Assembly (NCBI RefSeq): GCF_000735605.1
Contig: NZ_JPKG01000058.1
Coordinates: forward strand, 97,139 to 161,138
Direction of reading: 5' to 3'
Length of the DNA: 64,000 bases
Origin: Allobosea sp. LC85
Lineage (GTDB): Bacteria; Pseudomonadota; Alphaproteobacteria; Rhizobiales; Beijerinckiaceae
Part shown: positions 17,691 through 25,889 of the stretch, piece by piece
Position numbering within the stretch: position 1 is the stretch's first letter
How the letters are laid out: each line of letters starts with the position of its first letter
Translations under genes and position numbers: made by a program
The notes under the pieces: generated by a model
Told to the model about the DNA's origin: nothing
The model's database searches: none
What the model saw: the letters and a program-made list of their open reading frames with translations, nothing else

Positions 17691-17715
17691 AACAGCCGCG
17701 ACGTCGGCAGGTTCC
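17691..17715 (-). promoter_or_regulatory. EcfG-like promoter of the DUF6894 gene
   Basis: Minus strand GGAAC-N16-TGTT (or GGAAC-N17-GTTT). The -10 ends 8 bases before the ATG at 17682, predicting a leaderless or nearly leaderless mRNA. Confidence 0.5.
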
Positions 17716-17844
17716 CGGCCGACTCAGCGCCTTTCAATGAGTTGCATTATGACAACAGTCAGCGCGGCTCCGGACCGGGTGGCATTTTGAGCCTTGCCTT
17801 GTTTTGATCCATTATAAAATTGTGAGCCTCGCAGGAGGAAGGCG

Positions 17845-18105
17845 ATGCCGTTTCGATCGATCGTTGCCACGCCAGAGGAACTCGCCCGGATTGCCGCGGC
17901 GTTCGAGGAAGCGTGGAATGACATCGAGGCAAGAATCGACCCATTGAGCGCCCCGGGCCAACGCGAGCGTCTTGCCGCAATCGTCGCTGAATTGTGGGCG
18001 GACCACCCCCTTGATCTGGCGGCAGCGGCGGTCCGACGGTTCAATGAAACCGCGGCGAAACTGCCGAAAGCGCCAGTTATTCAAAAAGCGCCAAAAGACT
18101 CCTGA
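17845..18105 (+). CDS. small hypothetical protein
   Basis: An 86-residue, Ala-rich, helical protein (VATPEELARIAAAFEEAWND; LAAIVAELWADHPLDLAAAA). A strong ribosome-binding site (AGGAGGAAGG) precedes ATG 17845 and a TATAAA box lies about 35 bases upstream. It is probably a cytoplasmic helical protein; the family is not identified. Confidence 0.65.
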   Translation: MPFRSIVATPEELARIAAAFEEAWNDIEARIDPLSAPGQRERLAAIVAELWADHPLDLAAAAVRRFNETAAKLPKAPVIQKAPKDS

Positions 18106-18204
18106 GCGAGTGAAAAAACGAGCCTCGCCGCGGAACCGCGGGTTTCGCCACGGGTTTGCTATTGGCGTGTTGGCGTCGTCCCACATCCGGCGCCGTCACG
18201 GCTA

Positions 18205-18316
18205 AGAGCAAGCTGCGAAAAAGTGGCAACGGTTTTTCGCATAGAGCTTGCTCTAAACTATTAGTGTCGATCACGTTTTCTGCGTTTGGACGATTTCGTC
18301 CAAACGCAGCGTGATC
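18205..18316. repeat. related two-hairpin repeat, second subfamily
   Basis: First part AGAGCAAGCT-GCGAAAAAGTGGCAACGG-TTTTTCGC-AGCTTGCTCT (18205-18254). Second part GATCACG...TGCGTTTGGACGATTTCGTCCAAACGCA...CGTGATC (18269-18316). The layout (GAAAAAGTGG core hairpin plus a second palindrome) matches the GCATCGG family, but the terminal arms differ. Confidence 0.75.
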
Positions 18317-18513
18317 TACGAAGCCCCGCCGCACTACCCTCCCCCGGGAACGGCGGGGCGACTGGTCGTGACCTCGTTTGCTTCCCGATCATGAGCATGG
18401 CCGCTGGGCAAGGCGAACGCGGTCACCCCGGCAGCTTGTGGTCGATTGCCATTCCCCGTTTGGGCCGACTGACGCCTTGGCTTCGCAGGCGAACCCTTCA
18501 GATTGCGAACCCT

Positions 18514-18954
18514 TCAGACTGGAGGCGGAGTCTCGTTGAGTGTGCGAAGGCCCGCGGCATACTTCCGGCTCAATCGGCTGCGGTCCGGAACCTGCGCCAG
18601 GCGCGTTTCGGCCATATTGTCGAGAAGGTCGGCGTATTTCACGAAACGGGCCTGCGGGTGGCTGGCGGCACGGCGCACGAAGGCGATGTAATCCTCGCCC
18701 TCTCGTCGGGTGAGCGCGTCTATCGCCGTCACCACCTGATCAGGAAAGCCTTCTCGACGCAGGTCATCCAACGTCCAGTCGGAATCTTCGACGACATCAT
18801 GGAGCGCGGCGATGATCGCGTGTTGTTCCTGGCCGGCGGAGAGGAACCGGGCCATCAGGCGCATCGGGTGCGCGATGTACGGTTCGCCGGCCTTGTCCTT
18901 CTGGCCTTCATGGGCTTTCGCGGCGATCTCGATTGCTCGGTCCAGCGTGCTCAC
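18514..18954 (-). CDS. HD-domain (p)ppGpp hydrolase-like protein (small alarmone hydrolase)
   Basis: A 146-residue single-domain protein resembling the hydrolase half of RelA/SpoT and the MESH1 family. Visible are the first histidine in PYIAHPMRL, the HD pair in IIAALHDVVEDSDWT and the metal-binding aspartate region VKYADLLDNM. The GTG start at 18954 has GGGAGG 7 bases upstream. Family role: removes the 3' pyrophosphate of ppGpp. No synthetase domain is fused, so it would only degrade alarmone. Confidence 0.8.
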   Translation of the reverse strand: MSTLDRAIEIAAKAHEGQKDKAGEPYIAHPMRLMARFLSAGQEQHAIIAALHDVVEDSDWTLDDLRREGFPDQVVTAIDALTRREGEDYIAFVRRAASHPQARFVKYADLLDNMAETRLAQVPDRSRLSRKYAAGLRTLNETPPPV

Positions 18955-19203
18955 CCGTCGCCTCCCGTTCTTGGTCGCCCGGAGCCGTTCAACCGTTTAC
19001 CCGGCGGGCCGGAGCGCATTCCGCCCCTTCTCAGTTGCGATCTTGCGACCACCCTCTGCAGCCTGCCCCAGAGGTTCATGACGAAGCGGGCCATCGGCTT
19101 TCGCAATGGCGCAATGTCTGCCGAGACCAGCAACAGGCCGAGCGGCAGCATCCAGAGTCCAAACCCGGGCAAAACCGAGAAGTTGCCGTCGAGAACGATA
19201 ATT
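18951..19203 (-). pseudogene. truncated paralogue of the membrane protein at 20945
   Basis: The frame reads GFGLWMLPLGLLLVSADIAPLRKPMARFV, then MNLWGRLQR, nearly identical to the intact gene at 20945-21256. The N-terminal third is missing, the upstream part has diverged, and the C terminus runs on into the start of the alarmone hydrolase gene. DNA similarity between the copies covers about 170 bp. Confidence 0.75.
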
Positions 19204-19458
19204 GTCTGAAAAATTGCCAGTTCCCGTCAAGCGCTGGATTGATGCTCCAACCTCTGTGACCACGAACGGCATGGGCTTCATCACCGGCGGAATCTTCCGA
19301 ATAGGATCGGACAGGGCGCTGCGTGGTGAGGCAAACAAGCCACGCGTACGCGGAATACTCCGGCCACGTCCGTGAGCGCCGGCTCTGTGCTTGACCGAGA
19401 CGGGCAGGCAAACCTAAGTGGCTGCTCGATCGTGCAGACAGGTTGCGGGTGTTGAGAG

Positions 19459-20814
19459 ATGAGTTGGGGCGACCACAATCCTCACGCGAATATCTGCACG
19501 ACGCTTGCCGCAAACGACCGTTCCAATACGCCGTCGCGTTTGAGACGCGCAGCGATTCCCGCCACTGCGGTCCTTCTCGGCGCGCTTCTGGGCGGTTGCG
19601 CAGGGGATGTCCGCGGCGTGCTTGCGCCGGTGGCCTCGACCGCGCCCGGGACCAGCAAGGTCACGATGCTGGTCGCGACGACGCGTTCGCCCGATGAGGA
19701 TGCGGGCGTGCTGTTTTCAGGAGAGCGTGGCAAGCCCGGCTTCGCGGAGATCACCGTCTCGCTGCCGCCGGATGCGCGACGCAAGATCGGCGAGGTGCAG
19801 TGGCCGAGCAAACTGCCTGGCGACCCCGCGACCGAGTTCGTGACGCTCAAGGTCGACAAGATCGACCGCACCGAGGCGATCGCACGCTTCCACAAGGCCG
19901 TACAGAAAGTGCCCAAGCGGCGCGTGATGGTCTTCATCCACGGCTTCAACAACCGCTTCGAGGATGCGGTCTACCGCTTCGCCCAGATCGTCCACGATTC
20001 CAACGCCGAGGTCGTGCCGATCCTGTTCACCTGGCCCTCGCGCGGCTCGCTCTTCGCCTATGGCTATGACCGCGAGAGCGGCAACTATTCGCGGCAGGCG
20101 CTCGAAAACCTGTTCCAGGCGCTGGCCAAGGACCCGGCGGTCGGCGAGGTCTCGGTGCTGGCCCACTCGATGGGCAACTGGGTGACGCTCGAGGCATTGC
20201 GCCAGATGGCGATCCGCAACGGCCGGATCGCGCCGAAGATCGCCAATGTCATGCTGGCCGCGCCCGATGTCGATATCGACGTCTTCCGCAACCAGATCGC
20301 CGAGATGGACGGCAAGCGGCCGCGCTTCACGGTGTTCGTGTCGCAGGATGACAAGGCGCTCGCGGTGTCGCGCCGTGTCTGGGGCAGCACCGCGCGGCTG
20401 GGCGCCATCGACCCCGACGCGGAACCCTATCGCAGCCAGCTCGCGGCGGCCGACATCACCGTTCTCAACCTAACCAAGCTGCGCACCGGCGACAGCCTGA
20501 ACCACGGCAAATTCGCCGAGAGCCCCGAGGTGGTGAAGCTGATCGGAACGCGCCTGGTCGCAGGGCAGCCGATCACCGATTCCCGGGTGGGCCTCGGCGA
20601 ACGCCTGATGCAGGTTACAGCCGGAACGGCCGCTGCCGTGGGCACGGCAGCCGGGCTGGCGATCTCGGCGCCGATCGCGGTGATCGATCCCAACACCCGG
20701 CGCAACTTCAACGACAAGGTCGAACAGGTCGGGCACTCGATCGGCGATGCAACGGAAGCGACGAGCCACGCGATTACCGCGCCGCTGGAGAACGCGGGAC
20801 TGGCAACGCGCTAG
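19459..20814 (+). CDS. alpha/beta hydrolase lipoprotein (DUF900 family)
   Basis: A protein of up to 451 residues. After a basic stretch it has a hydrophobic segment ending in the lipobox LLGGC (cysteine near residue 47), so it is probably an outer-membrane lipoprotein. The DUF900 hydrolase core includes RVMVFIHGFNNRFEDAVYRF, FTWPSRGSLFAYGYDRES and the nucleophile motif VLAHSMGNW. The start at 19459 gives an unusually long n-region; a later start is possible. The segment is flanked by direct copies of a membrane-protein gene. Confidence 0.8.
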   Translation: MSWGDHNPHANICTTLAANDRSNTPSRLRRAAIPATAVLLGALLGGCAGDVRGVLAPVASTAPGTSKVTMLVATTRSPDEDAGVLFSGERGKPGFAEITVSLPPDARRKIGEVQWPSKLPGDPATEFVTLKVDKIDRTEAIARFHKAVQKVPKRRVMVFIHGFNNRFEDAVYRFAQIVHDSNAEVVPILFTWPSRGSLFAYGYDRESGNYSRQALENLFQALAKDPAVGEVSVLAHSMGNWVTLEALRQMAIRNGRIAPKIANVMLAAPDVDIDVFRNQIAEMDGKRPRFTVFVSQDDKALAVSRRVWGSTARLGAIDPDAEPYRSQLAAADITVLNLTKLRTGDSLNHGKFAESPEVVKLIGTRLVAGQPITDSRVGLGERLMQVTAGTAAAVGTAAGLAISAPIAVIDPNTRRNFNDKVEQVGHSIGDATEATSHAITAPLENAGLATR

Positions 20815-20944
20815 ATCGGGGCAGGCCACATCTTGCGCACGCGTTCGCGTCAAAGCCTGACAATAATCAGCGCACCCTGATGTGAAGCGAAGTCCTCTCG
20901 CTGCCGGTAGCGTGCCATAACCGCGTTCGAATGTCCGCCGCTTC

Positions 20945-21256
20945 TCAGTTGCGGCGGTGCCACCACCTCTGCAGCCTGCCCCAGAGGTTCATGGAGGCGT
21001 GGACGAAGCGGGCCATCGGCTTTCGCAATGGCGCAATGTCTGCCGAGATCAGCAACAGGCCGAGCGGCAGCATCCAGAGTCCAAGCACGGGCAGAAGCGA
21101 GAAGACGCCGCCGAGAATGAGGAGAAGGCCCACGGGTATTCGCGCCCAACGCGATGCGGGATGCCGCAGCCACCGCAACGTCGATGCAAGCCCCTTTGGA
21201 ACCTCCCGCTCGATGCGCTTGAAGGCCACTCGGAGTTCGTGCTGTCCCTTGTTCAT
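20945..21256 (-). CDS. small two-span membrane protein
   Basis: A 103-residue protein. The N-terminal third is basic and amphipathic. Two hydrophobic segments follow (IPVGLLLILGGVFSLLPVLG and LWMLPLGLLLISADIAPL), then a basic, Trp-rich tail (MNLWGRLQRWWHRRN). It belongs to a widespread alphaproteobacterial family of unknown function. ATG 21256 is the first consistent start. An EcfG-like promoter lies 28 bases upstream. A truncated duplicate is at 18951-19203. Confidence 0.75.
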   Translation of the reverse strand: MNKGQHELRVAFKRIEREVPKGLASTLRWLRHPASRWARIPVGLLLILGGVFSLLPVLGLWMLPLGLLLISADIAPLRKPMARFVHASMNLWGRLQRWWHRRN

Positions 21257-21283
21257 CGTCTCTGCCGATCGAGGTCGTCGGAC

Positions 21284-21308
21284 AACGCGTGGGCCAACGA
21301 TTGGTTCG
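21284..21308 (-). promoter_or_regulatory. EcfG-like promoter of the membrane-protein gene
   Basis: Minus strand CGAAC-N16-CGTT; a single mismatch at the first base of the -35 element. Confidence 0.45.
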
Positions 21309-21485
21309 TCGCGCCTGCCCGGCAACGAGGCCCTTCGGAAGCCGTCGGGCCGGCATCGGGATCGACGGAGCCATCGAGGTCCGTCTTCAGCTCCATCCGG
21401 GACGAGCGAACCGCTTGTTTCCGCCCACCGTCCCTGCGCCCTTCACGAGATGGTTCAGCCGGCTAGGTTTGGGTCGGCTAGGTTT

Positions 21486-21509
21486 GGGCCGGATCGCATG
21501 ATCCGGCCC
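21486..21509. terminator. 10-bp stem hairpin
   Basis: GGGCCGGATC-GCAT-GATCCGGCCC, perfect, 11 bases beyond the lipoprotein stop at 21520. It is preceded by two copies of CGGCTAGGTTTGGG (21460-21488). Confidence 0.5.
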
Positions 21510-21519
21510 AAGGCAAGCA

Positions 21520-21741
21520 TCAGTTACCGCCGGGCGCGCCGAGACGATAAGCTCTCTGCAACTGCTGGGGGGTTGAAGGATAGAGCGTCTGGCATTCACT
21601 CCAGTAGCCGGATTTGGGCGCCCGGTTATTGGGGTCGGCGCAGATCGTGGCGAGTTGCTGAGCCCGTGATTGCGAGCTCTGGCAGCCCGACAGGATCAAT
21701 CCGATCGATAACGCAATGCCGGTCATGGCACAGGTCTTCAT
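21520..21741 (-). CDS. small lipoprotein
   Basis: A 73-residue protein with a lipoprotein signal (MKTCAMTGIALSIGLILSGC). The mature part contains two more cysteines (TICADPNNR and SECQTLYP), possibly a disulfide. GGGAAG lies 6 bases before ATG 21741. It resembles small Rhizobiales lipoproteins of unknown role. Confidence 0.75.
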   Translation of the reverse strand: MKTCAMTGIALSIGLILSGCQSSQSRAQQLATICADPNNRAPKSGYWSECQTLYPSTPQQLQRAYRLGAPGGN

Positions 21742-21808
21742 GACATCTTCCCTTGATGGAGGTTCTGGCCTTGATTGAGCTTCTGGCGCTCGCCAGCCTG
21801 ATGGAGGG

Positions 21809-21835
21809 AAACAGGCGCCCCCGAGCGGGGGCGCC
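21809..21835 (-). terminator. intrinsic terminator of the sulfatase gene
   Basis: On the minus strand a 9-bp stem (GGCGCCCCC/GGGGGCGCC) with a 4-base loop is followed by TGTTT, 28 bases after the sulfatase stop. Confidence 0.75.
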
Positions 21836-21862
21836 GGCCTGGTTGCTTTCTTTCGCCAGCGG

Positions 21863-23665
21863 TCAGTCCGACCGGCCCTTCGTGTTCTTGATCTGCTCGA
21901 TGACCTGGTCGAGGTTGTAGCTCGCCGGGTCCTGCATCGGCGGGAACTCCTTGTAGGAGAGAAGTTCCTTCATCCACAGCGCCTGGCCGATCGGCAGCAT
22001 GTTCCAATCGTAGATATAGGCGGTGGAGGGGGAGCCGATGGTACCGCCCATGCCCATGAGCGTCTTGTATTGCGACCCGATCGAGGTCTCGAAGGGATCG
22101 CGCTTGATGTTGACGACCTGGGCCCAGTGGAAGGGCAGCACGCCCGAGATGAAGCCGGCAGGCGAGTCGGACACCATCGCGAAGTAGATCTTCCAGTTCT
22201 TGTAGCGGACCGCCGACGGTTCCTTGCCCGAATAGTAGAAGAACGTATCGCGTGCCGATTTTTCCGAACGCCCAAGAAGGTATTCGACCTGGTCGACGCC
22301 ATCGAGCTTGGTCTTGACGATGCCGGGATAGCTGCCCGCCATGATGCGCTGGTTCAGCGCATTGCCCTTGTCTCCGCCCGCGAGGTTGACGAGCGTCGGC
22401 AGCCAGTCGAGCGACGCGAAGATGTCATTCTTGATCGTGCCCGGCCGGATGCCACCGGCAGGCCAGCGCACGAGCGCAGGCGCGCGCATGCCGCCCTCCC
22501 AGGTGCTCAGCTTGCCGCCCTTGAAGGGGGTGGTGCCGCCATCCGGGAAGGTGATCGTCTCGGCGCCGTTGTCGGTGGTGAAGACGACGATCGTGTTGTC
22601 GAGCTGGCCCATGTCCTGCAGCTTCTTGAGCACGACGCCGATATTGTCATCCATCTGCTTCATGCCGGCTTCGTTGAGGCCCCAGTCCTTGCCGCCGGGC
22701 TCGCCGATCATCGCCTCGTATTTCGGCGACAGAACCGTCGTGACATGCATGCGCGCCGGGTTGTACCAGGCGAAGAACGGCTTGTTGGTCCGCCTTGGGT
22801 CATTGCGCTCGAGGAAGTCGACGACCTTGGCAGAGATTTCCTCGTCCACCGTCTTCGACCGTTCCAGCGTCAGCGGGCCTTCGTCCCGGCATGTCTGATT
22901 GGCCCCGGTGCCATTGGACGAGGTGCAGAACAGCACGGGACGCGGCGGCGTCAGGCAGGTCGTCGTTCTTGGATCGACCGCGCCGGGAACCGGCGGAAGA
23001 CCCGGGATCGCCGTGTTCAGGCACGGCGGAGCAACGGTCTGCTGGGTCGAGTTCCTGTTGATGTCGGGGAAGCTCACGCCCTGCATCGCGTCGAGGTGAT
23101 AGAGATAGCCCCAGAATTCCTGGAAGCCGTGCGCGGTCGGCAGCGCGTCGGTGTGGTCGCCGAGATGGTTCTTGCCGAACTCTCCGGTGTTGTAGCCGAG
23201 GTCGAGCAGGAATTTGGCAAGCGCCGGGGTTCCGGGCCGCAGATAGGACGGGCTGCCCGGCAGTTGCGGCGGGATCATTCCCGTCCGCAAGGGGTGCATG
23301 CCGGTGAAGAAGGCATTGCGGCCGGCCGTGCAGCTCTGCTCGGCGTAGTAATGCGTGAAGAGCGCACCCTCCTGCCCGATCCGGTCGATATTGGGCGTCT
23401 CCCCGACCATCAGGCCGCGGTGGTAGATGCTCGGCTGCATGATGCCGATGTCGTCGCCCATGATGAACAGGATGTTCGGGCGGGATTGCGCCGGGGACGG
23501 CGCTTGTGCCGGGGCCTGCCCGCAGGCCGGCGTCACGGCCGCAGCACCGATCAACGCAGTGGCGCCGAGCAGGGCTGCGCGGGTTCGCCCCTGCCAGCCA
23601 TGGAATGCTCGCTGCAAGTAATTTTTGACCTCTGCAAGTCCACTCATCTCGCCATTGGATGTCAT
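21863..23665 (-). CDS. arylsulfatase-type sulfatase, exported
   Basis: About 600 residues. An N-terminal signal segment (ALLGATALIGAAAVTPACG) is followed by the sulfatase core: metal-binding NILFIMGDDIG, the formylglycine motif CTAGR in AEQSCTAGRNAFFTGMHPLR (C-x-A-x-R form), GKNHLGDH and FTTDNGAET. The cysteine would need conversion to formylglycine by a separate enzyme not seen here. ATG 23665 has GGAG 6-7 bases upstream; starts at 23671, 23680 and 23734 are alternatives. Periplasmic; sulfate-ester hydrolysis is inferred from family. Confidence 0.88.
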   Translation of the reverse strand: MTSNGEMSGLAEVKNYLQRAFHGWQGRTRAALLGATALIGAAAVTPACGQAPAQAPSPAQSRPNILFIMGDDIGIMQPSIYHRGLMVGETPNIDRIGQEGALFTHYYAEQSCTAGRNAFFTGMHPLRTGMIPPQLPGSPSYLRPGTPALAKFLLDLGYNTGEFGKNHLGDHTDALPTAHGFQEFWGYLYHLDAMQGVSFPDINRNSTQQTVAPPCLNTAIPGLPPVPGAVDPRTTTCLTPPRPVLFCTSSNGTGANQTCRDEGPLTLERSKTVDEEISAKVVDFLERNDPRRTNKPFFAWYNPARMHVTTVLSPKYEAMIGEPGGKDWGLNEAGMKQMDDNIGVVLKKLQDMGQLDNTIVVFTTDNGAETITFPDGGTTPFKGGKLSTWEGGMRAPALVRWPAGGIRPGTIKNDIFASLDWLPTLVNLAGGDKGNALNQRIMAGSYPGIVKTKLDGVDQVEYLLGRSEKSARDTFFYYSGKEPSAVRYKNWKIYFAMVSDSPAGFISGVLPFHWAQVVNIKRDPFETSIGSQYKTLMGMGGTIGSPSTAYIYDWNMLPIGQALWMKELLSYKEFPPMQDPASYNLDQVIEQIKNTKGRSD

Positions 23666-24136
23666 TTTCATCTCCAACATTTGCTTGGGATAAGATCTTG
23701 CGCATTGAAGATCTTTCCGAAACACGGCAAACAACCACGTCGGATCAGCATGAGGGCTGAACCGCCGAATGATGCATTGGATTTTGAATTCGACTGCGTA
23801 GATCTGAGCAGCTGGCCGGAGTATTGGCGGGCAATCGCCTCAAATGATATTGAAACGATGTAGCGACCAACTACTCGACGACTATATATGCTGCTCTGGC
23901 TTCGATGTGAAACGAATTCGAATGCTGGAGAACGGCGACCGCGTTGGGACATTGAACGCGGCCGGGAGCAAGCGACCGCTCGGGGTGCTCCGAAGGGCGC
24001 TTCGTCGATCGGGTCAGGCCAGTCGTGATGTCCGCCCTGTGCCCCGCGCGCAGACGTTCAATCCGACGGATCGGCACGCCAGGCAGCCCGCCCCTTGCCG
24101 CGCCCTCCCCGCAGCATGCGATGTGAGACGAGCCCA
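23666..24136. other. AT-richer intergenic region, 470 bp
   Basis: Contains the sulfatase promoter side. A 37-codon plus-strand frame at 23750-23863 has an acidic, protein-like composition but no ribosome-binding site; I do not call it. Nothing else is seen. Confidence 0.4.
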
Positions 24137-25261
24137 TCAGTTTTCCAGGAAGAACCGGATCATCTCGCGCGAGGCATCCGGGCCCGACGCATCCGTGTAG
24201 CTTCCCGTCCGATCCCCGCCCGACCAGGCGTGACCGGCCCCCTTGACCAGCCAGTACTCCGTGATGGCCGGACCATGTGCAGGTCCCACCAGCGTGCGGG
24301 TGACATGCCGGCCATTGACGACGGCATTCGTCATCAACTCCGCCAGTGCGTCATCGCGAGCCCGTGCCCGGGCAAACAGCGTCTCGCCGTTCGAGGGGTG
24401 AACCGTGGCATCGGCCGTGCCGTGGAAGATGATCTGCCTGGTACCGTTTGCTTTCGCCGGAGCTGTCGCTTTCGCGTTCCCCTTCATCGCCGCGAAGGCC
24501 GACATCACATCGGTTGCGGCGCCATGGGGAAGGCCGGAATGGATGCCGGCTGCCGAAAAGACCTCGGGATAGGTCGAGGACAGCACATCGGCCATCGCGC
24601 CGCCCGCAGACAGGCCGGCGACAAACACGCGCTCGCGATCGATCCCGAATTCGGCGGCCAGTTCCTGGGCGAGCCCGGCCAGAACCGCCGGCTCCCCCGC
24701 CCCGCGCCGCTGATGACGCGGGTCGAACCAGTTCCAGCAGCCCTGGGCATTGGCCGAACCCGGCTGGTGGGGATAGGCGACGACGATGCCGAATTCGTCG
24801 GCCAGCCGGTTCATCCGGGTTCCCCGCGCAAAATCGTCGGGGTCCTGCGTGCAGCCATGCAGCATCACCACCAAAGCGAGTTCCCGCCCGGCATGATCCG
24901 CCGGTACGTAGAGCTTGTAAGCCAGTGAGCCGGCGGCGTTGCGAAAGCTGCGCGAGCGAAAGCGCCCATCCTCGTCTGCGGGGGCGGGCTGGTGACGCGC
25001 CGTGCCCGGCTGCTCGGCGAAGCGCGCCCGCTCGGTCCGAAGCGATTGCAGGATGTCGCCGAGTCCCCGCCGGGCATGAGCCTTTGACCCGGCCCTGTCC
25101 CCCTCGACGGTGCCGGGACGCTGCGGGGCTTGATCAGGGCGCCCGGCGAGCGCTTGCTGAATGGCCGCGGTCGCGCCCGCAACATCGGCATTCCTCAGGC
25201 GTGTCATGGCTTCGCCGATGGCGGAGCGGATGTGCATGGTCATGGAGATGTGCCTTTTCAT
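24137..25261 (-). CDS. PHB depolymerase-like esterase
   Basis: A 374-residue alpha/beta hydrolase of the PHB-depolymerase (LpqC-like) family: oxyanion motif VVMLHGCTQDPDDFA, nucleophile motif VAGLSAGGAMADVL, aspartate near IFHGTADATVHP and histidine in KGAGHAWSGGD. No signal peptide is apparent, so it may act on intracellular polyester or esters. The ATG at 25261 overlaps the stop of the upstream RHH gene (ATGA), implying coupling; ATG 25243 and 25237 are alternatives. Confidence 0.85.
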   Translation of the reverse strand: MKRHISMTMHIRSAIGEAMTRLRNADVAGATAAIQQALAGRPDQAPQRPGTVEGDRAGSKAHARRGLGDILQSLRTERARFAEQPGTARHQPAPADEDGRFRSRSFRNAAGSLAYKLYVPADHAGRELALVVMLHGCTQDPDDFARGTRMNRLADEFGIVVAYPHQPGSANAQGCWNWFDPRHQRRGAGEPAVLAGLAQELAAEFGIDRERVFVAGLSAGGAMADVLSSTYPEVFSAAGIHSGLPHGAATDVMSAFAAMKGNAKATAPAKANGTRQIIFHGTADATVHPSNGETLFARARARDDALAELMTNAVVNGRHVTRTLVGPAHGPAITEYWLVKGAGHAWSGGDRTGSYTDASGPDASREMIRFFLEN

Positions 25262-25650
25262 GCCAGCCTGTCGGACAGGGCGGTCTTGATGTCGGGAGAG
25301 GCATGCAGCGCGCCGAGCACCGTCAGGGAGGCGATCGTCTCCCGGGCGAGCTCGGGCGAGACGTCCGCTTCAATGACGGCAAGGCCAAGCACGCGGATTT
25401 CCAGGCGTTCGCCGGCGGCCCTGGCCGCTTCGAGATCGCGTCTTGTGAAGACGCGCAGGCCAAGTTCGAGAGAGAGCCGCGTCGTCGCCTGCGCGGCGAC
25501 ATCGGCATGGGTCGCAAGCTGGTTTCTGACCGCGGTGCGAATGAAGTCCGACCGGTTTGAATAGAAGCCGTCCCTGACGAGCAGGTCGATGCGCCCGAGA
25601 TCGACGAAGCCGAGATTGAGCGTGAGTTTTTCGCTATCGGGCGTCTTCAT
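25258..25650 (-). CDS. ribbon-helix-helix (CopG-type) transcriptional regulator
   Basis: A 130-residue protein with an N-terminal RHH motif (KLTLNLGFVDLGRIDLLVRD then YSNRSDFIRTAVRNQL), followed by an effector-like C-terminal region ending in helices. It is coupled to the esterase. ATG 25650 immediately follows a 44-bp perfect palindrome that is well suited as its own operator, so autoregulation of the pair is likely. The wider open frame upstream reads through the palindrome and is not credible. Confidence 0.8.
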   Translation of the reverse strand: MKTPDSEKLTLNLGFVDLGRIDLLVRDGFYSNRSDFIRTAVRNQLATHADVAAQATTRLSLELGLRVFTRRDLEAARAAGERLEIRVLGLAVIEADVSPELARETIASLTVLGALHASPDIKTALSDRLA

Positions 25651-25651
25651 T

Positions 25652-25695
25652 TTTCCATCCATATACCATCCATATGGATGGTATATGGATGGAAA
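25652..25695. promoter_or_regulatory. 44-bp perfect palindrome, probable RHH operator
   Basis: Arms of 22 bases with no loop, centred between 25673 and 25674. Each arm contains two CCATCCATAT/ATATGGATGG-type half sites. It lies directly against the start of the RHH gene, as expected for cooperative RHH binding. Confidence 0.75.
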
Positions 25696-25839
25696 TCGCC
25701 GACGCGCAAGAGGGCGGGCCGGAATGGCCTCAGCCAGCGAGGCGCCGACATTGAACGCCAGCCCCCTATTGCCCGCCGCTCGTCCGAGTTCGGAGCCCTG
25801 CGGGCTTGCTGCGGGCATTTTCCGCTGGTCCACCATCGT

Positions 25840-25864
25840 GGAACATGGCCGTCGCCTGGCCGTT
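25840..25864 (+). promoter_or_regulatory. EcfG-type promoter (perfect match)
   Basis: GGAAC (25840-25844), 16 bases, CGTT (25861-25864), 25 bases before the ATG of a general-stress-protein-26-like gene, with the ribosome-binding site in between. Confidence 0.7.
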
Positions 25865-25889
25865 CACCCTGCAAAAGCAGGAGGATGCC

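Noticed and set aside
18125..18160. GGAAC-N17-GTTT on the plus strand, EcfG-like
   Set aside because: Weak -10 element, inside or next to the end of a small gene, and no gene or terminator follows in that direction before the repeat element.
22070..23863. 597-codon plus-strand open frame
   Set aside because: It is antisense to the sulfatase gene, Arg/Ala/Gly-rich and without family motifs; high GC keeps such frames open.
23750..23863. 37-codon plus-strand frame in an AT-richer region
   Set aside because: Protein-like composition but no ribosome-binding site and no partner; recorded only as part of the intergenic region.
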